A stretch of DNA of 33,187 bases from Pelargonium nanum (taxonomy: Eukaryota; Streptophyta; Magnoliopsida; Geraniales; Geraniaceae). The stretch lies in contig JAYMTF010000587.1 in NCBI GenBank assembly GCA_036897485.1, forward strand, positions 1-33,187, in the 5' to 3' direction. Within the stretch, counting starts at the first letter, position 1. Each line of letters begins with the position of its first letter. This document shows, piece by piece, positions 9,808 through 20,714 of this stretch. The notes under the pieces were generated by a model, which saw nothing but the letters and a program-made list of their open reading frames with translations, ran no database searches and was not told the origin of the DNA. The position numbers and the translations under genes were made by a program.

Positions 9808-12800
9808 ATGAATCCGAAGCAGAAACGGCCGAAACCGAAACTCGACCGCCGAAACGCGATCAAGAACATCGAGTACGACGCGTCGACGTCTTCGTTCTCC
9901 GACGACGACGGCGGCGGCGGCGGCGCAATCCGGACGACTCGGTCGCTGGACTTGTCGCCGTTGGCCGACAACAGGACCAGCTTCCGAATCAAGGGAATTG
10001 ATGGCGAGCTTGATATTATCTACAAGAGTTTGGGGCTTTCGGGGCCCGAGGACTTCGAGATTCCCGCCGCCGCGTGGGAGGCGAGGAAATCGCGCGCTCG
10101 GTCGCAGAATGACCGGAATTGGGCGGAGCCGGAGCAGGAGGGATCGGTGAAGGCTACGTTGGGAGGAAGGGTTAAGCTAGGCGACGGATTTAGGCAAGAA
10201 GCTGAGGTTTCTCAGTTGCGGAATGGCTCGAATTTAGCTGAATCAGGAAGTAGAGTTAGGGTTAGTAATGAAGTAATTGAAGCAGCCGAGTGTTGTTCTT
10301 GGCCTAGGAATAGTTCGAGATCAATTGTTGCTGAGACCACCACCACCACCAGGGAAGTTGTTGTTGCTGTTGCTGTTGGTGGTGGCAGTGGTGGTGGGGG
10401 GATTAAAGGTATTAGGCCGCCTGTTCTGGCGCCGCCGCCGGTGATGTTGCGGCCTATGATTGATGATGCGAGCTCAACTTGGGATCTCATGAGGTCCTTT
10501 GCTCCCCAAGATGATGACAGAGGCTTGAACTTGCCAGTTCCGGTTGCGGATATGAGGGCTTTGGATGAAGAGGATAGATTGGCTGAAGAGGAGGACGATG
10601 CTGTTTCTGATATTCGTTCTTCTACAGGTAATGAAAATGGTGACGAGATTGCTATAGGTTACGGCTTGGTTATGGAACCAGTGTACAGTATTTCGCCGCA
10701 TGGGAGATTCAGAAGAAGAATTAGCTCTTGGCAAAAGGGTGATCTTTTGGGAAGTGGATCTTTTGGGACTGTGTTTGAAGGCATCACCGAGTAAGTAATC
10801 AAGAAAGCTCAGTCATGGTGTTTCTCTGGATAATTTTAGTCCTTTTTTGTAGTGGCTGTCTATGAATTCAGTTTTGCTACTCAACCACTAACTGAGCGGA
10901 GTGCCTAAATTATCCATCCAAGCAGAAATTTAGTGTGCTTCTGTTTGTGGAAGGAGAGGTTTATACACTTATAGGAATGGCTGATAGAAAAACTAGGGTA
11001 GCTTTGGATTAAAATTGTGGAATGAGAATGGGAATGATAAGGATTTGGTAGGGTATGGGAAGTAGCAACAGAATTAGATAAAAGTAGGGATGCTTAACCA
11101 CCATCTTAGCCGTAGTGAAAAGCAACAATCTTTTCGTTAAGCATGAATAAATATACGAGGTTGTATATTGTCGTGAGAGATTTATCACAGCATGATCAGT
11201 TTTCAGGATGAGCTGGATTTCCGGAAGGATGAAGGCTTGGTTAGTGGTGACTTTTATGGGGGATATATGTGCTATATATTATCAGCTATGGCTTTAGGAA
11301 GTAGAGAGAAGGTTATATATCAATGCTACAGCATAAAGAACTAGTCAGTAATAGCATTCCCTAATCTTTGAGTAGAACCATATGTTACTTAGCTCTGATA
11401 TGCCTGTGTGAACCATGTACGGTTGTGCTCTTAATATTATCTATATTTACCTCAAGTTCTTCTGTCACTTTGTACTCTATAAGTACAGTGGGGGCTTTAA
11501 TTTAGTAATAAAACAGTATCTAAAGATTTGATCACGTATAATCACTTTTGGACTTGACATAAATGCACTATAAGAAGGCTTAAATATTCTTGATTGACAG
11601 TCAGACAGTAAGTAGATTTTTGGGTGCTTGAAGTTTTCTAATGTTAGTCACGCTGAAGATATTTTCTGTTCCCGTTTGCTTGTAGTTTCCCATTTTCCAT
11701 TTGATAACATTTGTTTCTTATCTAAAAAGCACACTTCCTTAAAAAGAATCTGAAAACAACATCAGTTTAACATTTCATGAGGTTTCCAGCTCTCTCATGT
11801 TCTTTGTTCTGCAGTGATGGATTCTTTTTTGCTGTAAAGGAGGTTTCTTTGTTGGATCAAGGAGCCCAGGGCAAGCAGAGCATTTTTCAACTTGAACAGG
11901 TAAGGGGGATTTGTCTTACACAGTTAAGCTTACTATTTGTATGTTTCAGTTGTCCCTAGAGGTTATTGTGCTGATGAATTCATGATCTAGGTGCATAATG
12001 AGTTCTTTTTCTTTTTCTCTAATACTCTGCCTCTTGGTTCAGGAGATTTATCTTTTGAGTCAGTTTGAACATGAGAACATAGTTCAGTACCTGGGAACAG
12101 ACAAGGTAAGAATCTTATGTCCTGAGTAGGTTATTCTCATTCCTGTTCCATGGAGTCACAAGTTTGTACACATCATATATGATATTGTTGCCATGGGTAG
12201 CTGCTTTCATTCCACTTGTTTAAAATTTAAGTGGGCCAAATAAACATTTATTACGGATAAAATAAGTGATTTGCCTTATTATTTACTGACTGTAATCGGT
12301 TAATAGTTATATTTTGAGTAAGTAATGATAATTTTTAGTGCTGTCTTTCCTAATTTCTCATAAAATTATTATTTCAGGATGCCGCTAAGCTTTATATCTT
12401 TCTTGAGCTCGTAACAAAAGGTTCCCTTGCAAGTCTTTATCGAAAGTATCACCTGAGGGACTCACAAGTCTCTGCATACACAAGGCAGATCTTGAGTGGT
12501 CTGAAGTATCTTCACGAGCGGAATGTGGTTCACAGGTGATACGAATATCTTTCAATTTTTCTATTGTGAATTTTGCAAGATTGATGTTGATTATTATTCA
12601 CGGACATTCAATCTCATTGTATGATATAGATTGGAGAAATAATAGATAATAGGACAAGGGAAACATAGAAACTATACTAGAGCAAAAGGAGAGGAAAGAA
12701 ATCAATTGAAGTAATTGGATAACACTCCATTAACCGACTTGTTTGTGAAATGAATGCAATGCATTTACATTGGATTGAAGAATTGTTGTTTTCACTCAAG

Positions 12801-14248
12801 AGGAATACTCTACCATGTCACAAGTATTATAAAATTGTTCTCATCAGGTTACATAAGCAATTATAAATACATACTTATCTTACTCAGAATCCAAGACTCA
12901 GTACTTCTCTTGAATCCCAAAGTAGCTAAATTCTATGTCACTTAGGTTATTATCCTCTAAAAAGGTAAGTATTATTACTCGACTTTCACGGATAACATAT
13001 TCAGGGTCTGTCATCTTTATGATCATTGTCATGCCTTAAATCATGTGTATACAATGAGAATATAGAAGAACAAAAGTTATTTCCAGGTGAAGTGAAATGT
13101 AAATGGCCGACTTGGAGAGAGAGACACTTACATATTGTTTAAGGCTTTTGTGGAAATATAAGAAAGGTGTAGCAGAAAGCCATTGTTGAATCTAGAAACC
13201 ACATACCAAGCCAAGTTATATTCCGGTGCATATGGGGTTATCAGAAATATGGAGTCTAACTTTGAAGAAGCTCTAGAAACACATGCCTTTGTACCTTGAT
13301 TTTTTATGTAGATTTGATTTGTTCTAAACTTGTTTTTCCCTTCATGATAGGGATATTAAATGTGCTAATATATTGGTGGATGCAAATGGATCAGTGAAAC
13401 TTGCAGATTTCGGGTTGGCAAAGGTATATTAATTTTTAATGGAGTTTCCCATCCCCCTCCATCTCTCTCTTTCTCCCTAACTGCAAATACAGAATCTAAT
13501 GTTTTTATTTTTTATTCTTAGGCAACCAAACTTAATGACGTTAAGTCTTCTAAAGGGACTCCATTCTGGATGGCCCCTGAGGTTTGTCTCTTCCCTTGTC
13601 AAATTAAATCTGTGTTAGGCAAATAATATCAGTATGCTAGATAGCTTTATTTCACATCTGTTCACTTAATATTTGGTTAATTTGTGAAGATCATCTTGCC
13701 CTTATTCAATCGTTCATTGAGCTGCATGCTTTTGTGTGAAAGTGTCGGGCTAATAATTAGTCATGGAATGTAGGTTGTCAACCTAAAGAACCGTGGTTAT
13801 GGGCTTGCCGCTGATATATGGAGCCTTGGATGTACGGTCTTGGAGATGTTGACCCGTCAACCTCCATACTCACACTTGGAAGGCGTACGTATTGTTTCAG
13901 CTACATATTCTAACTATACTTGTTTTTTACTTCCGACTTGTTTTAATGCGCGTGTGTGTGTATCTTGCTGATCCATTTCTTAATCTGGTTTCCTAATTTT
14001 GGTATTTACAAACTTATGCTTCTATGTGAACACAGATGCAAGCTTTATTTAGGATTGGCAGAGGTGAACCTCCCCCAGTTCCAAATAACTTGTCGAAAGA
14101 TGCCCGGGATTTTATCCTCCAATGCTTACAAGTTAATCCAAATGATAGGCCTACGGCAGCTCAGTTGTCCGACCATCCATTTGTGAAGAAACTACACCAT
14201 ACTGCCTCGGTCCCTGCTTCTCCTAGCCATAACACCATGCTGTCTTGA
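9808..14248 (+). CDS. MEKK1: MEKK1-type MAP kinase kinase kinase
   Basis: Eight coding exons: 9808-10790, 11815-11899, 12043-12105, 12378-12535, 13351-13423, 13522-13581, 13774-13884 and 14036-14248. All are GT-AG and in frame, giving 581 residues (Arabidopsis MEKK1 is 608). The N-terminal regulatory half (1-305) carries family-typical blocks: [20 protein letters not shown] and [16 protein letters not shown]. The kinase domain follows with [18 protein letters not shown] (Gly loop 315-322), AVKEV (ATP-binding Lys336), [10 protein letters not shown] (429-438), DFGLAK (449-454), GTPFWMAPE (466-474) and [13 protein letters not shown]. All residues expected of an active Ser/Thr kinase are present. 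It should phosphorylate MAP kinase kinases; in Arabidopsis MEKK1 works with MKK1/2 and MPK4 in immunity and stress. The N-terminal half has Gly-, Val- and acid-rich low-complexity runs, some from GGC and ACC repeats in the DNA. Orthology to MEKK1 rather than a close paralogue is likely but not proven. Confidence 0.93.
10791..11814 (+). other. Intron 1 of the MEKK1-type gene
   Basis: A 1.02 kb intron that interrupts the kinase domain just after the Gly loop, within an Asp codon (GA|T). AT-rich; no repeat or RNA gene recognised. Confidence 0.8.
12536..13350 (+). other. Intron 4 of the MEKK1-type gene
   Basis: An 815 bp intron that falls inside the catalytic HRD motif (H | RDIK). The open frame at 12754-12945 is AT-driven and has no resemblance to a protein family. 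Nothing else recognised. Confidence 0.75.
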
Positions 14249-14853
14249 AGCTGTCCATCCATCTTTGCTGTTCACACACCTAGAGGCTATACTGGCTCAC
14301 CCAGACCATAGCAATTTCTATACGATAGCAGGAGAAGAAAAAAATTCACCATTTGGGATTATCCGGTGATTTCCACGTGTTTAATTGAGCCAATTGAAGC
14401 CCTTTTTATAAGGAAAGATGGTTCACATTAGCGTCTGATTCTGGTTTTTATGCAGAAGAGCAAGTTTTGGTTCTGTTAAATGAAGATATTGCATTGAGAG
14501 CAATATGTGTGCAATTTGTTAGAAAGGTACTTGCATTCTTGTGGAATTTATAGTTGAGAAGTCATTTTCATTTTTCCTTTTCGGCATAGGATGGAAATGG
14601 ACTTTTGTGCCGTGTAAATAATCATATCAAGTTAATTTGTACATTAATGAAAATAGATTATGTGGAATATATTCTGAACTATATGCATTTTCCTTCTAAT
14701 ATATAGGCAGGATCAAATGTAAACATGAAAGAACAATTATTAGGTATTTTGTGTAAAGTGCAGAGCAAAGAGATATTACATATATTGCTTTATAAAATCA
14801 CCCAAGCATCCTACAACAAAAGAAATACCAGCTAGGTATATGCAGTTTCAAAG
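14249..14853. other. Convergent 3' spacer between the MEKK1-type and NDC80 genes
   Basis: The two stop codons are 605 bp apart, so the two 3' untranslated regions probably meet or overlap here. AT-rich, with ATTAATGAAAATAG and similar stretches that could serve polyadenylation. No other feature seen. Confidence 0.6.
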
Positions 14854-17657
14854 TTACGAGGGAGGTACATATGGTTTCAACATACCCTTGTATGCATCTG
14901 ATATAGAGACCGCGGTTTCCGACACATTTTTTCTCATCTCTACAATCTTGGATTCCATGTATTCTTTGTACTTTGAGACTGAATCAATCAATGCCAAAAA
15001 TTCACAGGCACATAGCTGAAAGTCGTCTTCACTTTGCTTAATAGCTTCCTGCAACCGAAACTTGGAAACCTACAGAGAAAATACGAGTTAGTAAGAGAAT
15101 ACTCGAACCTGTATGATGTTCAAATGCAAAAATCTTTTTGTTTTGGCCTTTAATTAACTTCTGTCCATCTAGCTCCTCGAGAAATGGTATATTAGCAAGA
15201 TCATACCTTCAGAACCTCTGCGGCTTCTCTTTCTGCTATTTCTACGTTCTTTGAATCCAATTGAATACTCTCAACCATCTGTCTAATTTCTGCTGCACAT
15301 CGGTTGGTGTACTCCTGAGTTTCTTTCTTCAATGAGTTTAACTTCACTTCCATCTATACCACAGATATTGTTTCAATAGAAATAAAAATCAGAAATTAAT
15401 CCTTCACTAAAATTTGCTGCAGTATTTAACTAGTGTGATAACTTGTATCAAGAATTGGTGCAAAAGAAGGATGTTCAAGCTAACAAGTAGCCAGCGGAAC
15501 TTCCAACATTGTCGTGTACTATGTTGAACTTACTTCACTAATTTGGCTTTCAAAAGCCGAAATACGATTCCTCTTCCCCTCAATCTTAGCTGCAGTTTCA
15601 CTAAACTGTTTTTGAAGGGAGATTAACTCTTCCAACCTCTCCATTGAGCTTTTCTTCATATCATCACCAAGGGAATCAAGTACAGGCTTAAGAGTTGATT
15701 TGTAGTCAAGTCCCATCACCTCAATGGGTGTGGACCCTTTGGAGTTCAGGACATACTGCAAATCATTACCAAGCTTTAACCTAGATACAGGAAAGAGGAG
15801 CTATATCAGGGACAAAAATGCAATGTTCTTGTTATCAATTACACAAATGAGGCAGAGATGCAAACGAACAAACTACAATGCATAAGGATACTGCTGATGA
15901 AGAGTTGGAAAAGGTTATGAAAATGGCAATGAGGCTTGGTGCATAGACATGATTACAAAGTGTAGACCTTTTTTTTTTTTTTTTTGAGCAGAAGTGTACA
16001 CCTTTTTATTCACTCTTTTCCTTTAATTTAACTTGGATAGTCGCACTTGTTTCACCTCGTGAAACTATGACAAAGAGTGGTCTGAAAGTTTGGCTACAAG
16101 CTCAATTTTCATCACATCTTAAAGGATACCAACAATTGTAAACTGAAAAATAACATTAAGAAACTAACTATCAATTTGTTTCTGCCTTAATACCAGTTTA
16201 GCTATTTTACGAGTCAGAAGATCACATCATTTAGAGAGGAAAAATAACCGAATGACTACTCGGCATGATTCATATGAGTTTATCAAATCACAATTCAATA
16301 GGAAAATGAATCATAAGAACTATAAGCAAATGCCAATCTGAAGACTAACAAATAGAATTGTGAAATTGTATCCTATTTATTGATCACACCACTAAGTCAT
16401 TGGATGGGTTTCTTACGTTAACTCGTTAAGCCATATATTCAAAGATACACACACACACAAATTGAAGCTCCACTGTCTACTAGGTGCATGCATTGTAATA
16501 ATAAAGCATATATAAAATCTTCTTAATGAGAAACACAAATATGAAGAATTAGAAGACCTCTTAATAGCCTGGTTGCATTCAATCGAAAGGGCCTCGAGCT
16601 CCTTAAACTTGTGCCCTATAGTAGAATCAACATCCCATGACTTCTCTTCCCACGCATTCCTCTCGGCCTCAGCTTCAGAAGTATCCCTCTCTACGGCCTG
16701 CAATTCCCTCTTCATCCTCTCCACATCTCTCACATTAAATGTCTGCAACTCCACCTTCTTCCTCAACTCCTCATTTTCTTCGCATATCTTCTTATTCTCC
16801 TCCACTTTCGCCTCCAATTCCCTCTCCTTCTCCTCCAAAACCTTATCCACAGCCGATATCCTCCCCGTAAACTCCCCAATTATGGTCTGGAACTTCTTCA
16901 CATCCTCCTCCAACACACCCCTCTCCTTCTCAAGCACCTCCCTCTGCGAGGGCCCCGACTTCAACCCCTCCACCGTCGCCTCCAACTCAGCCACGGTCTT
17001 CTCCAGATCCTTCACACCCTCCCCCACACGGTTTCTCTCCTCCTCCAACTTCTCCATAAACAAGGTGTCCATAGATTCAACCTTGTCATCATCGCCGCGA
17101 ATGTAATGCACATAGCTCCCATATGCATACACGAGCATCGAGTTCTTCTCGATGAACGACCTGAAATCGGACGACAGGTGCTCGTTGTAGATCGCGATCT
17201 GGACCAGCCAGTTGATGACGGCGAGAAAGGTGGGCCACGCGCTTGGGGTATTGGGGGCGCGGAGCGCAGATTTGCTCAGCTTGAAGGGGCAATTCAGAGA
17301 TTTCATGATCACCGGGAGGTCCTCCTCGAGCTTGGACGGAGGGAAATCGAGGCGAGAGAGGACGAATTTTAGGGTTTCGGTGATGTCCTTGGCGGAGGGA
17401 TATGGGGTTTTAAGAGTGAGAGGCGAGGAGTGGGCGGCGAGGAAGGCGTTGGATCGGACGGCGGATTGCTGGAACGAACGATCGGAGGCGAAGTCGGCGG
17501 CGACGGAGCGGCCGATGCCGATGGAGGACGGGCGGCTGCTGGCCAAACTGACATCGGAGTCACGGGAGGTGTAGTGTTGGCGATGGTCGGGTATTGATGA
17601 CGGTGGAGGGTTGAAAGAGTCCCTCGGACGGCGGCGGATACGGCCTGCTCCCCTCAT
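14854..17657 (-). CDS. NDC80: Kinetochore protein NDC80 (HEC1)
   Basis: Four coding exons on the - strand: 17657-16558, 15780-15534, 15353-15207 and 15069-14854, in frame, giving 569 residues (Arabidopsis NDC80 is about this length). The start is the only suitable ATG (MRGAGRIRRRP); the codon at 17708 in the same frame is GTG. A basic, Ser/Pro-rich N-terminal tail (1-90) is followed by the Ndc80/HEC calponin-homology-type microtubule-binding domain (about 91-160), with TLKFVLSRLDFP, SLNCPFKLSKSAL and PTFLAVINWLVQIAIY. From about 195 the sequence is heptad-rich coiled coil (EKLEEERNRVGEGVKDLEKT and onwards) through to the C-terminus, which should pair with NUF2 and meet SPC24/SPC25. NDC80 couples kinetochores to spindle microtubules in mitosis and meiosis. 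The donor of intron 1 (AG|GTCTTC) is weak; the others are ordinary. Confidence 0.95.
15781..16557 (-). other. Intron 1 of NDC80
   Basis: A 777 bp intron joining CNQAIK to RLKLGND through a split Arg codon (AG|G). It contains a 17-T run flanked by a near-perfect 16 bp direct repeat (15958-15973 and 15992-16007). An AC-rich stretch lies at about 16446-16460. Confidence 0.8.
15958..16007. repeat. Poly(T) tract bounded by a 16 bp near-duplicate
   Basis: AAGTGTAGACCTTTTT (15958-15973) recurs as AAGTGTACACCTTTTT (15992-16007) with one mismatch. Between the two there is only the rest of a 17-T run and TGAGCAG-like sequence. The arrangement is that of a target-site duplication around a very short, 5'-truncated poly(A) retro-insertion on the - strand; a local slippage duplication would look similar. 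Confidence 0.4.
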
Positions 17658-17704
17658 CTCCGGCGTCTCTGTCGAATCTGTGTGTCCGTCACTGCAACGG
17701 TGAG

Positions 17705-17722
17705 TCACAGCTGAGTGAACAT
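17705..17722 (-). other. Five-codon upstream ORF in the NDC80 leader
   Basis: On the - strand an ATG at 17722 opens MFTQL-stop, ending 48 bp before the NDC80 start. It would be scanned first if the leader extends this far, which is likely but not shown. Confidence 0.4.
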
Positions 17723-18060
17723 TGCGGTGAGTGCTTTTCTCAGTTTAAACTTTAAAACAAAATATTCCCGCTCGAAAAAAGAAAAAGAAAAAGACCTTGG
17801 AAGGCGGACCCAATACAGAGTGCATAGGCCCAAACTTTAACATCATGTCATTAATATGTTAAATTTTTTTATTTAGACCTTCATAGTAATGATAGCTTTT
17901 TTATATAAACCCAAATAACTCACTTCATACCGCATGCATGTAGACTCGATCATGAGACCTTTATGAAAATCTAAAGCGCTACTTAACGCTGTGTACTATT
18001 ATTAATAGTTTTGATATAGTTTGTGTACCACTTTACCTTATGTCAAGTGGCAAGCTCTTC
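17723..18060. other. Spacer upstream of NDC80
   Basis: Apart from the E2F-like site, this AT-rich stretch has no recognisable gene. It should contain the NDC80 promoter and leads into the retroelement block. Confidence 0.5.
17763..17771 (-). promoter_or_regulatory. E2F-like site upstream of NDC80
   Basis: The + strand reads TATTCCCGC (GCGGGAATA on the NDC80 strand), close to the E2F consensus TTSSCGS, about 110 bp upstream of the start codon. A CAACGG core similar to the plant G2/M MSA element occurs at 17695-17700. Both fit a cell-cycle gene but are short motifs found by eye. Confidence 0.35.
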
Positions 18061-18069
18061 AGTGTGGAG

Positions 18070-18540
18070 TGGTGAAAGTAAATTTTGACGGTGCTTGAAA
18101 CAACGATGGGGCATGATGTGGTGGCGAATGGGTGGTTAGGGATGGAGAGGGTCGGCGGCTGGGTGGAAGGAGGTGGAAATGGGTCGAAACGTGCCCGGAG
18201 CCAAGCATAGTGGAAGCTCTTTTAGATAGAGAGACTTTTTTCTAGGCCTAAGAAGTCGGGTTGGTGTAATGCAATTGTGGAGGGGAGACGCTCTCCGACT
18301 TATCTTGAATCTTACGTCAGGACTCAAGATATTTAGCGAGTACGATATCGTTATTGATGACTTCATTGAGTTGGCTAAAAATTTAAGTCGTATCTCTTTT
18401 GCGTTTGTTAGACGATATGCGAATGTAGTTGCTCATAACATTGTCATAGTAGCTATATTCATATTTGATCGTATTGTTTTGAGTGAGCTAGTTTACCCAA
18501 CTCGTTTGCTCAAAAAACAAAAGCTTGTGTACTAATTTAG
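18070..18540 (+). pseudogene. RNase H domain remnant of a non-LTR retrotransposon (+ strand)
   Basis: Starting at 18072 the frame reads VVKVNFDGA-stop-NNDGA, the first catalytic block of a plant LINE-type RNase H (RVT_3) domain, then WVVRDGEG. After frame changes, 18269-18535 carries GDALRLILNLTSG, FSEYDIVIDDFIELAKNLSR and ISFAFVRRYANVVAHNI, the C-terminal half with the R-x-AN-x-x-AH signature. The domain order and spacing are right, but stop codons and frameshifts make it a dead fragment. No reverse transcriptase part is visible upstream, so it is a short fragment. Its sequence differs clearly from the opposing - strand element, so the two are separate insertions. Confidence 0.75.
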
Positions 18541-18601
18541 ATTTGAGGTAAAACTCGTGCATAAAAAGTGATATTTTCCTACTATGTACTATGCTACAAT
18601 T

Positions 18602-20310
18602 TTTTTTTAGGGTCAAAAATAACTTTATTCAAAGATCATCAAGCAATAAAGCGTGAGTACAAGTAGGACCCGACGTTCCCAACCAACTATCTAACTCCAT
18701 AATCGACCTCGACGACCTTGCCAAAGCATGGACCACACCATTAGCCAACCTAGGTACATAATCAAAAGAAACACTAGCAAAATAATCAGAAAGATCAACT
18801 ATATCTCAAATAATCAAACCATAGGCACCAATTTTTTCCCATATGGTCTGGATTGCTTCAATTACCGACAACTAATCTGACTCAGTTGACACTTCGAGCC
18901 AACCTCTATCACGGAGCCAAGAAAGCGCCTCCCGAATAGCCATTGCCTCGACCTCCCACACACCTGAAACACCTACCCAACTCCTTTTACCTCCACCCCA
19001 GCACCTCCCTCTCCAGTCCCGTACCACCCACCCAATGCCAACCCTCCCTTCCGCCTAAAAAATCGCGCCGTCGCAGTTCACTTTCAGGCGCCCTCTCGGC
19101 GGACGGCTCCAACGACCCTCCATAGCCCCCCCTGCCGATCCCCCATCTGCAACCCCCATCCCCTGACCATCACCACCCAACACTGCTGTCACGCCATCGA
19201 CTATGACCGTCACTCCCTCTTCCTTCTCCTCTCTCGCTTTCCACCACCCATCGAAGACCGACACAGCTAACGCCACCACCTCCTGCGCTTCCAGCCAGCA
19301 GCCTTCCCAAACTCCATTGTTTCTCGCGAACCACAACCCCCATGCACAATGAAGTGCTTTCGACACCACCTCCATTCGTCCACCCTTCACCAACTTACCA
19401 AACCATTCAGTCACCGTGTTACACCCCCAACACTTGCAGCAGCCCCGCCGCATTCCAAACTGCTACCGAGAAATTACACTTCAACAAGAAGTGATCAACC
19501 TTCTTCGGAGCCAAACCACAGTGCGGGCATAGCACATCAACCTCAACTCGTCTCGCTACCAATCCAGCTAGCACCGGCAACAAATCGGACAATAAGCACC
19601 AACCGAAATGTTTAATTTTGGATTGCACTCTAGCCCACCATAGAGTCTTCCACAAGTTACCCAAATTTGCAGCAACACCTAGCCTACACTACTTACCATA
19701 CCCGATTTTAACTGTATAAACTCCCTTCTTCTCATGTAACCACATCCATCCATCAGCACATACCCTCCAACTAAAACGAATAGAAAAAATCGCATCACGA
19801 ACTCCTGTCACAAACAAGTCAGACAATAATTCTGTATTCCAATCTCCCGACCCCTCCAACCGGAGCTCCAACACCAGCATATCCACATTCGACACATCCG
19901 GCCTTATTGGAACCTTAAAGCCCTCCAGCCCCGGCACCCACGGGTTCTTAAACACCTTAGTTTCCATACCCGATCCAACTCGACGAACACAACCTTCTTT
20001 TAACAGACCTTGGGCAGCCATAAAGCTCCGCCACACATAGCTTGGAGACAACCCATACCGGGCCTCCAAGAACGTACTCGACGGATAGTATCGGCCCCTA
20101 AACACTCGGCTAAACAAGGACGACTCATTCGACACCAACCGCCAACCCTGTTTTCCGAGCAAAGCAATGTTCATCTCATGAAAAGTACAAAAACCCATGC
20201 CACCACTACCCTTTCGGTCACATAATCTTGGCCAATTAGACCAATGAATTCGACCGGCTCCCCACCAGTGCCTCCGGACCACAATTTTACTATTTAACAT
20301 TTTACTTGAA
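18602..20310 (-). mobile_element. 5'-truncated LINE-type retrotransposon (- strand), degraded
   Basis: On the - strand from about 20300 the frame reads GRIHWSNWPRLCDRKGSGGM, ALLGKQGWRLVSNESSLFSR and YGLSPSYVWRSF, the segment after the reverse transcriptase of plant LINE ORF2. A zf-RVT block follows (VLCPHCGLAPKKVDHFLLKC). One stop interrupts near 19711, and a one-base frameshift falls near 19430. The next frame carries CAWGLWFARNNGVWEG and then an RNase H domain (VNCDGA, IGWVVRDW, WEVEAMAIREAL, VSTESD, FDYVPRLANGVVHALAR) to a terminal stop at 18629, with three in-frame stops on the way. The 3' end has AATAAA and a short A-run (T-run at 18601-18608 on the + strand). Reverse transcriptase and endonuclease are missing, as expected of 5' truncation. 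No clear target-site duplication was found. Confidence 0.85.
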
Positions 20311-20410
20311 AAAAATTAAATTTTTTTTTTTGGCATTGCACTAGACTGACGTCACAGCACGTGGTTAAACTTTAAAGAGCCTAAATATTTAGGAGCGTTG
20401 GTCACACTCT

Positions 20411-20420
20411 CCATAAAAGG
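20411..20420 (+). promoter_or_regulatory. Possible TATA box of the DUF1644 gene
   Basis: CCATAAAAGG lies about 300 bp before the inferred leader donor, at the start of a GC- and CT-rich stretch typical of a plant 5' UTR (CCTCTCTCTTTCTTC at about 20541-20555). Positional inference only. Confidence 0.3.
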
Positions 20421-20433
20421 CGCGTTAGAGATC

Positions 20434-20714
20434 AATGGTTCTATTCCCTTTTCCCCACCATATCAGGCCACCAAACCTTCCCACGCGCGTCGTCGTCACG
20501 AAAACCAACCGCGCGTGAAACCGCCATTTTCCTTCCCCATCCTCTCTCTTTCTTCAATGGCTTCAAATTCTATGCACGGAATAGCGTAGATATGACTCGA
20601 CGAATCCGATAAAAGCTCTCTTCTTTTTCGGGTACTCAAAAAGGCAAGGCCCGCCCATAACTCTCGATCTCTTCGTCCAGGGAAAACCCTAATCGATTTT
20701 CCTTGATTTTACGG
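20434..20714 (+). other. Inferred 5' UTR exon of the DUF1644 gene with small upstream ORFs
   Basis: Before a donor ACGGG|GTAATT-type site (GT at 20715) the sequence is CT-rich leader. It contains ATGs opening a 27-codon frame at 20434, MASNSMHGIA-stop at 20557-20589 and MTRRIR-stop just after. The matching acceptor is TTCAG at 23623, 15 bp before the coding ATG. The exon start is a guess. Confidence 0.45.

Noticed and set aside
9663..10001. 112-codon frame as a separate gene
   Set aside because: Overlaps the MEKK1-type first exon in another frame, with Arg-rich translation from GGC/GAC repeats; kept only as a possible uORF.
16573..17574. Long + strand frames opposite NDC80 exon 1
   Set aside because: Antisense of a coiled-coil exon whose GAG/AAG-rich codons give Ser/Leu-rich open frames on the other strand.
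18943..20225. + strand frames within the LINE block
   Set aside because: They are antisense to zf-RVT and RNase H coding sequence and have no similarity of their own.
18590..20340. Target-site duplication for the - strand LINE
   Set aside because: ACAATTTT occurs near both ends (about 18596 and 20281), but it is short, AT-rich and not exactly at the termini, so it was not claimed.
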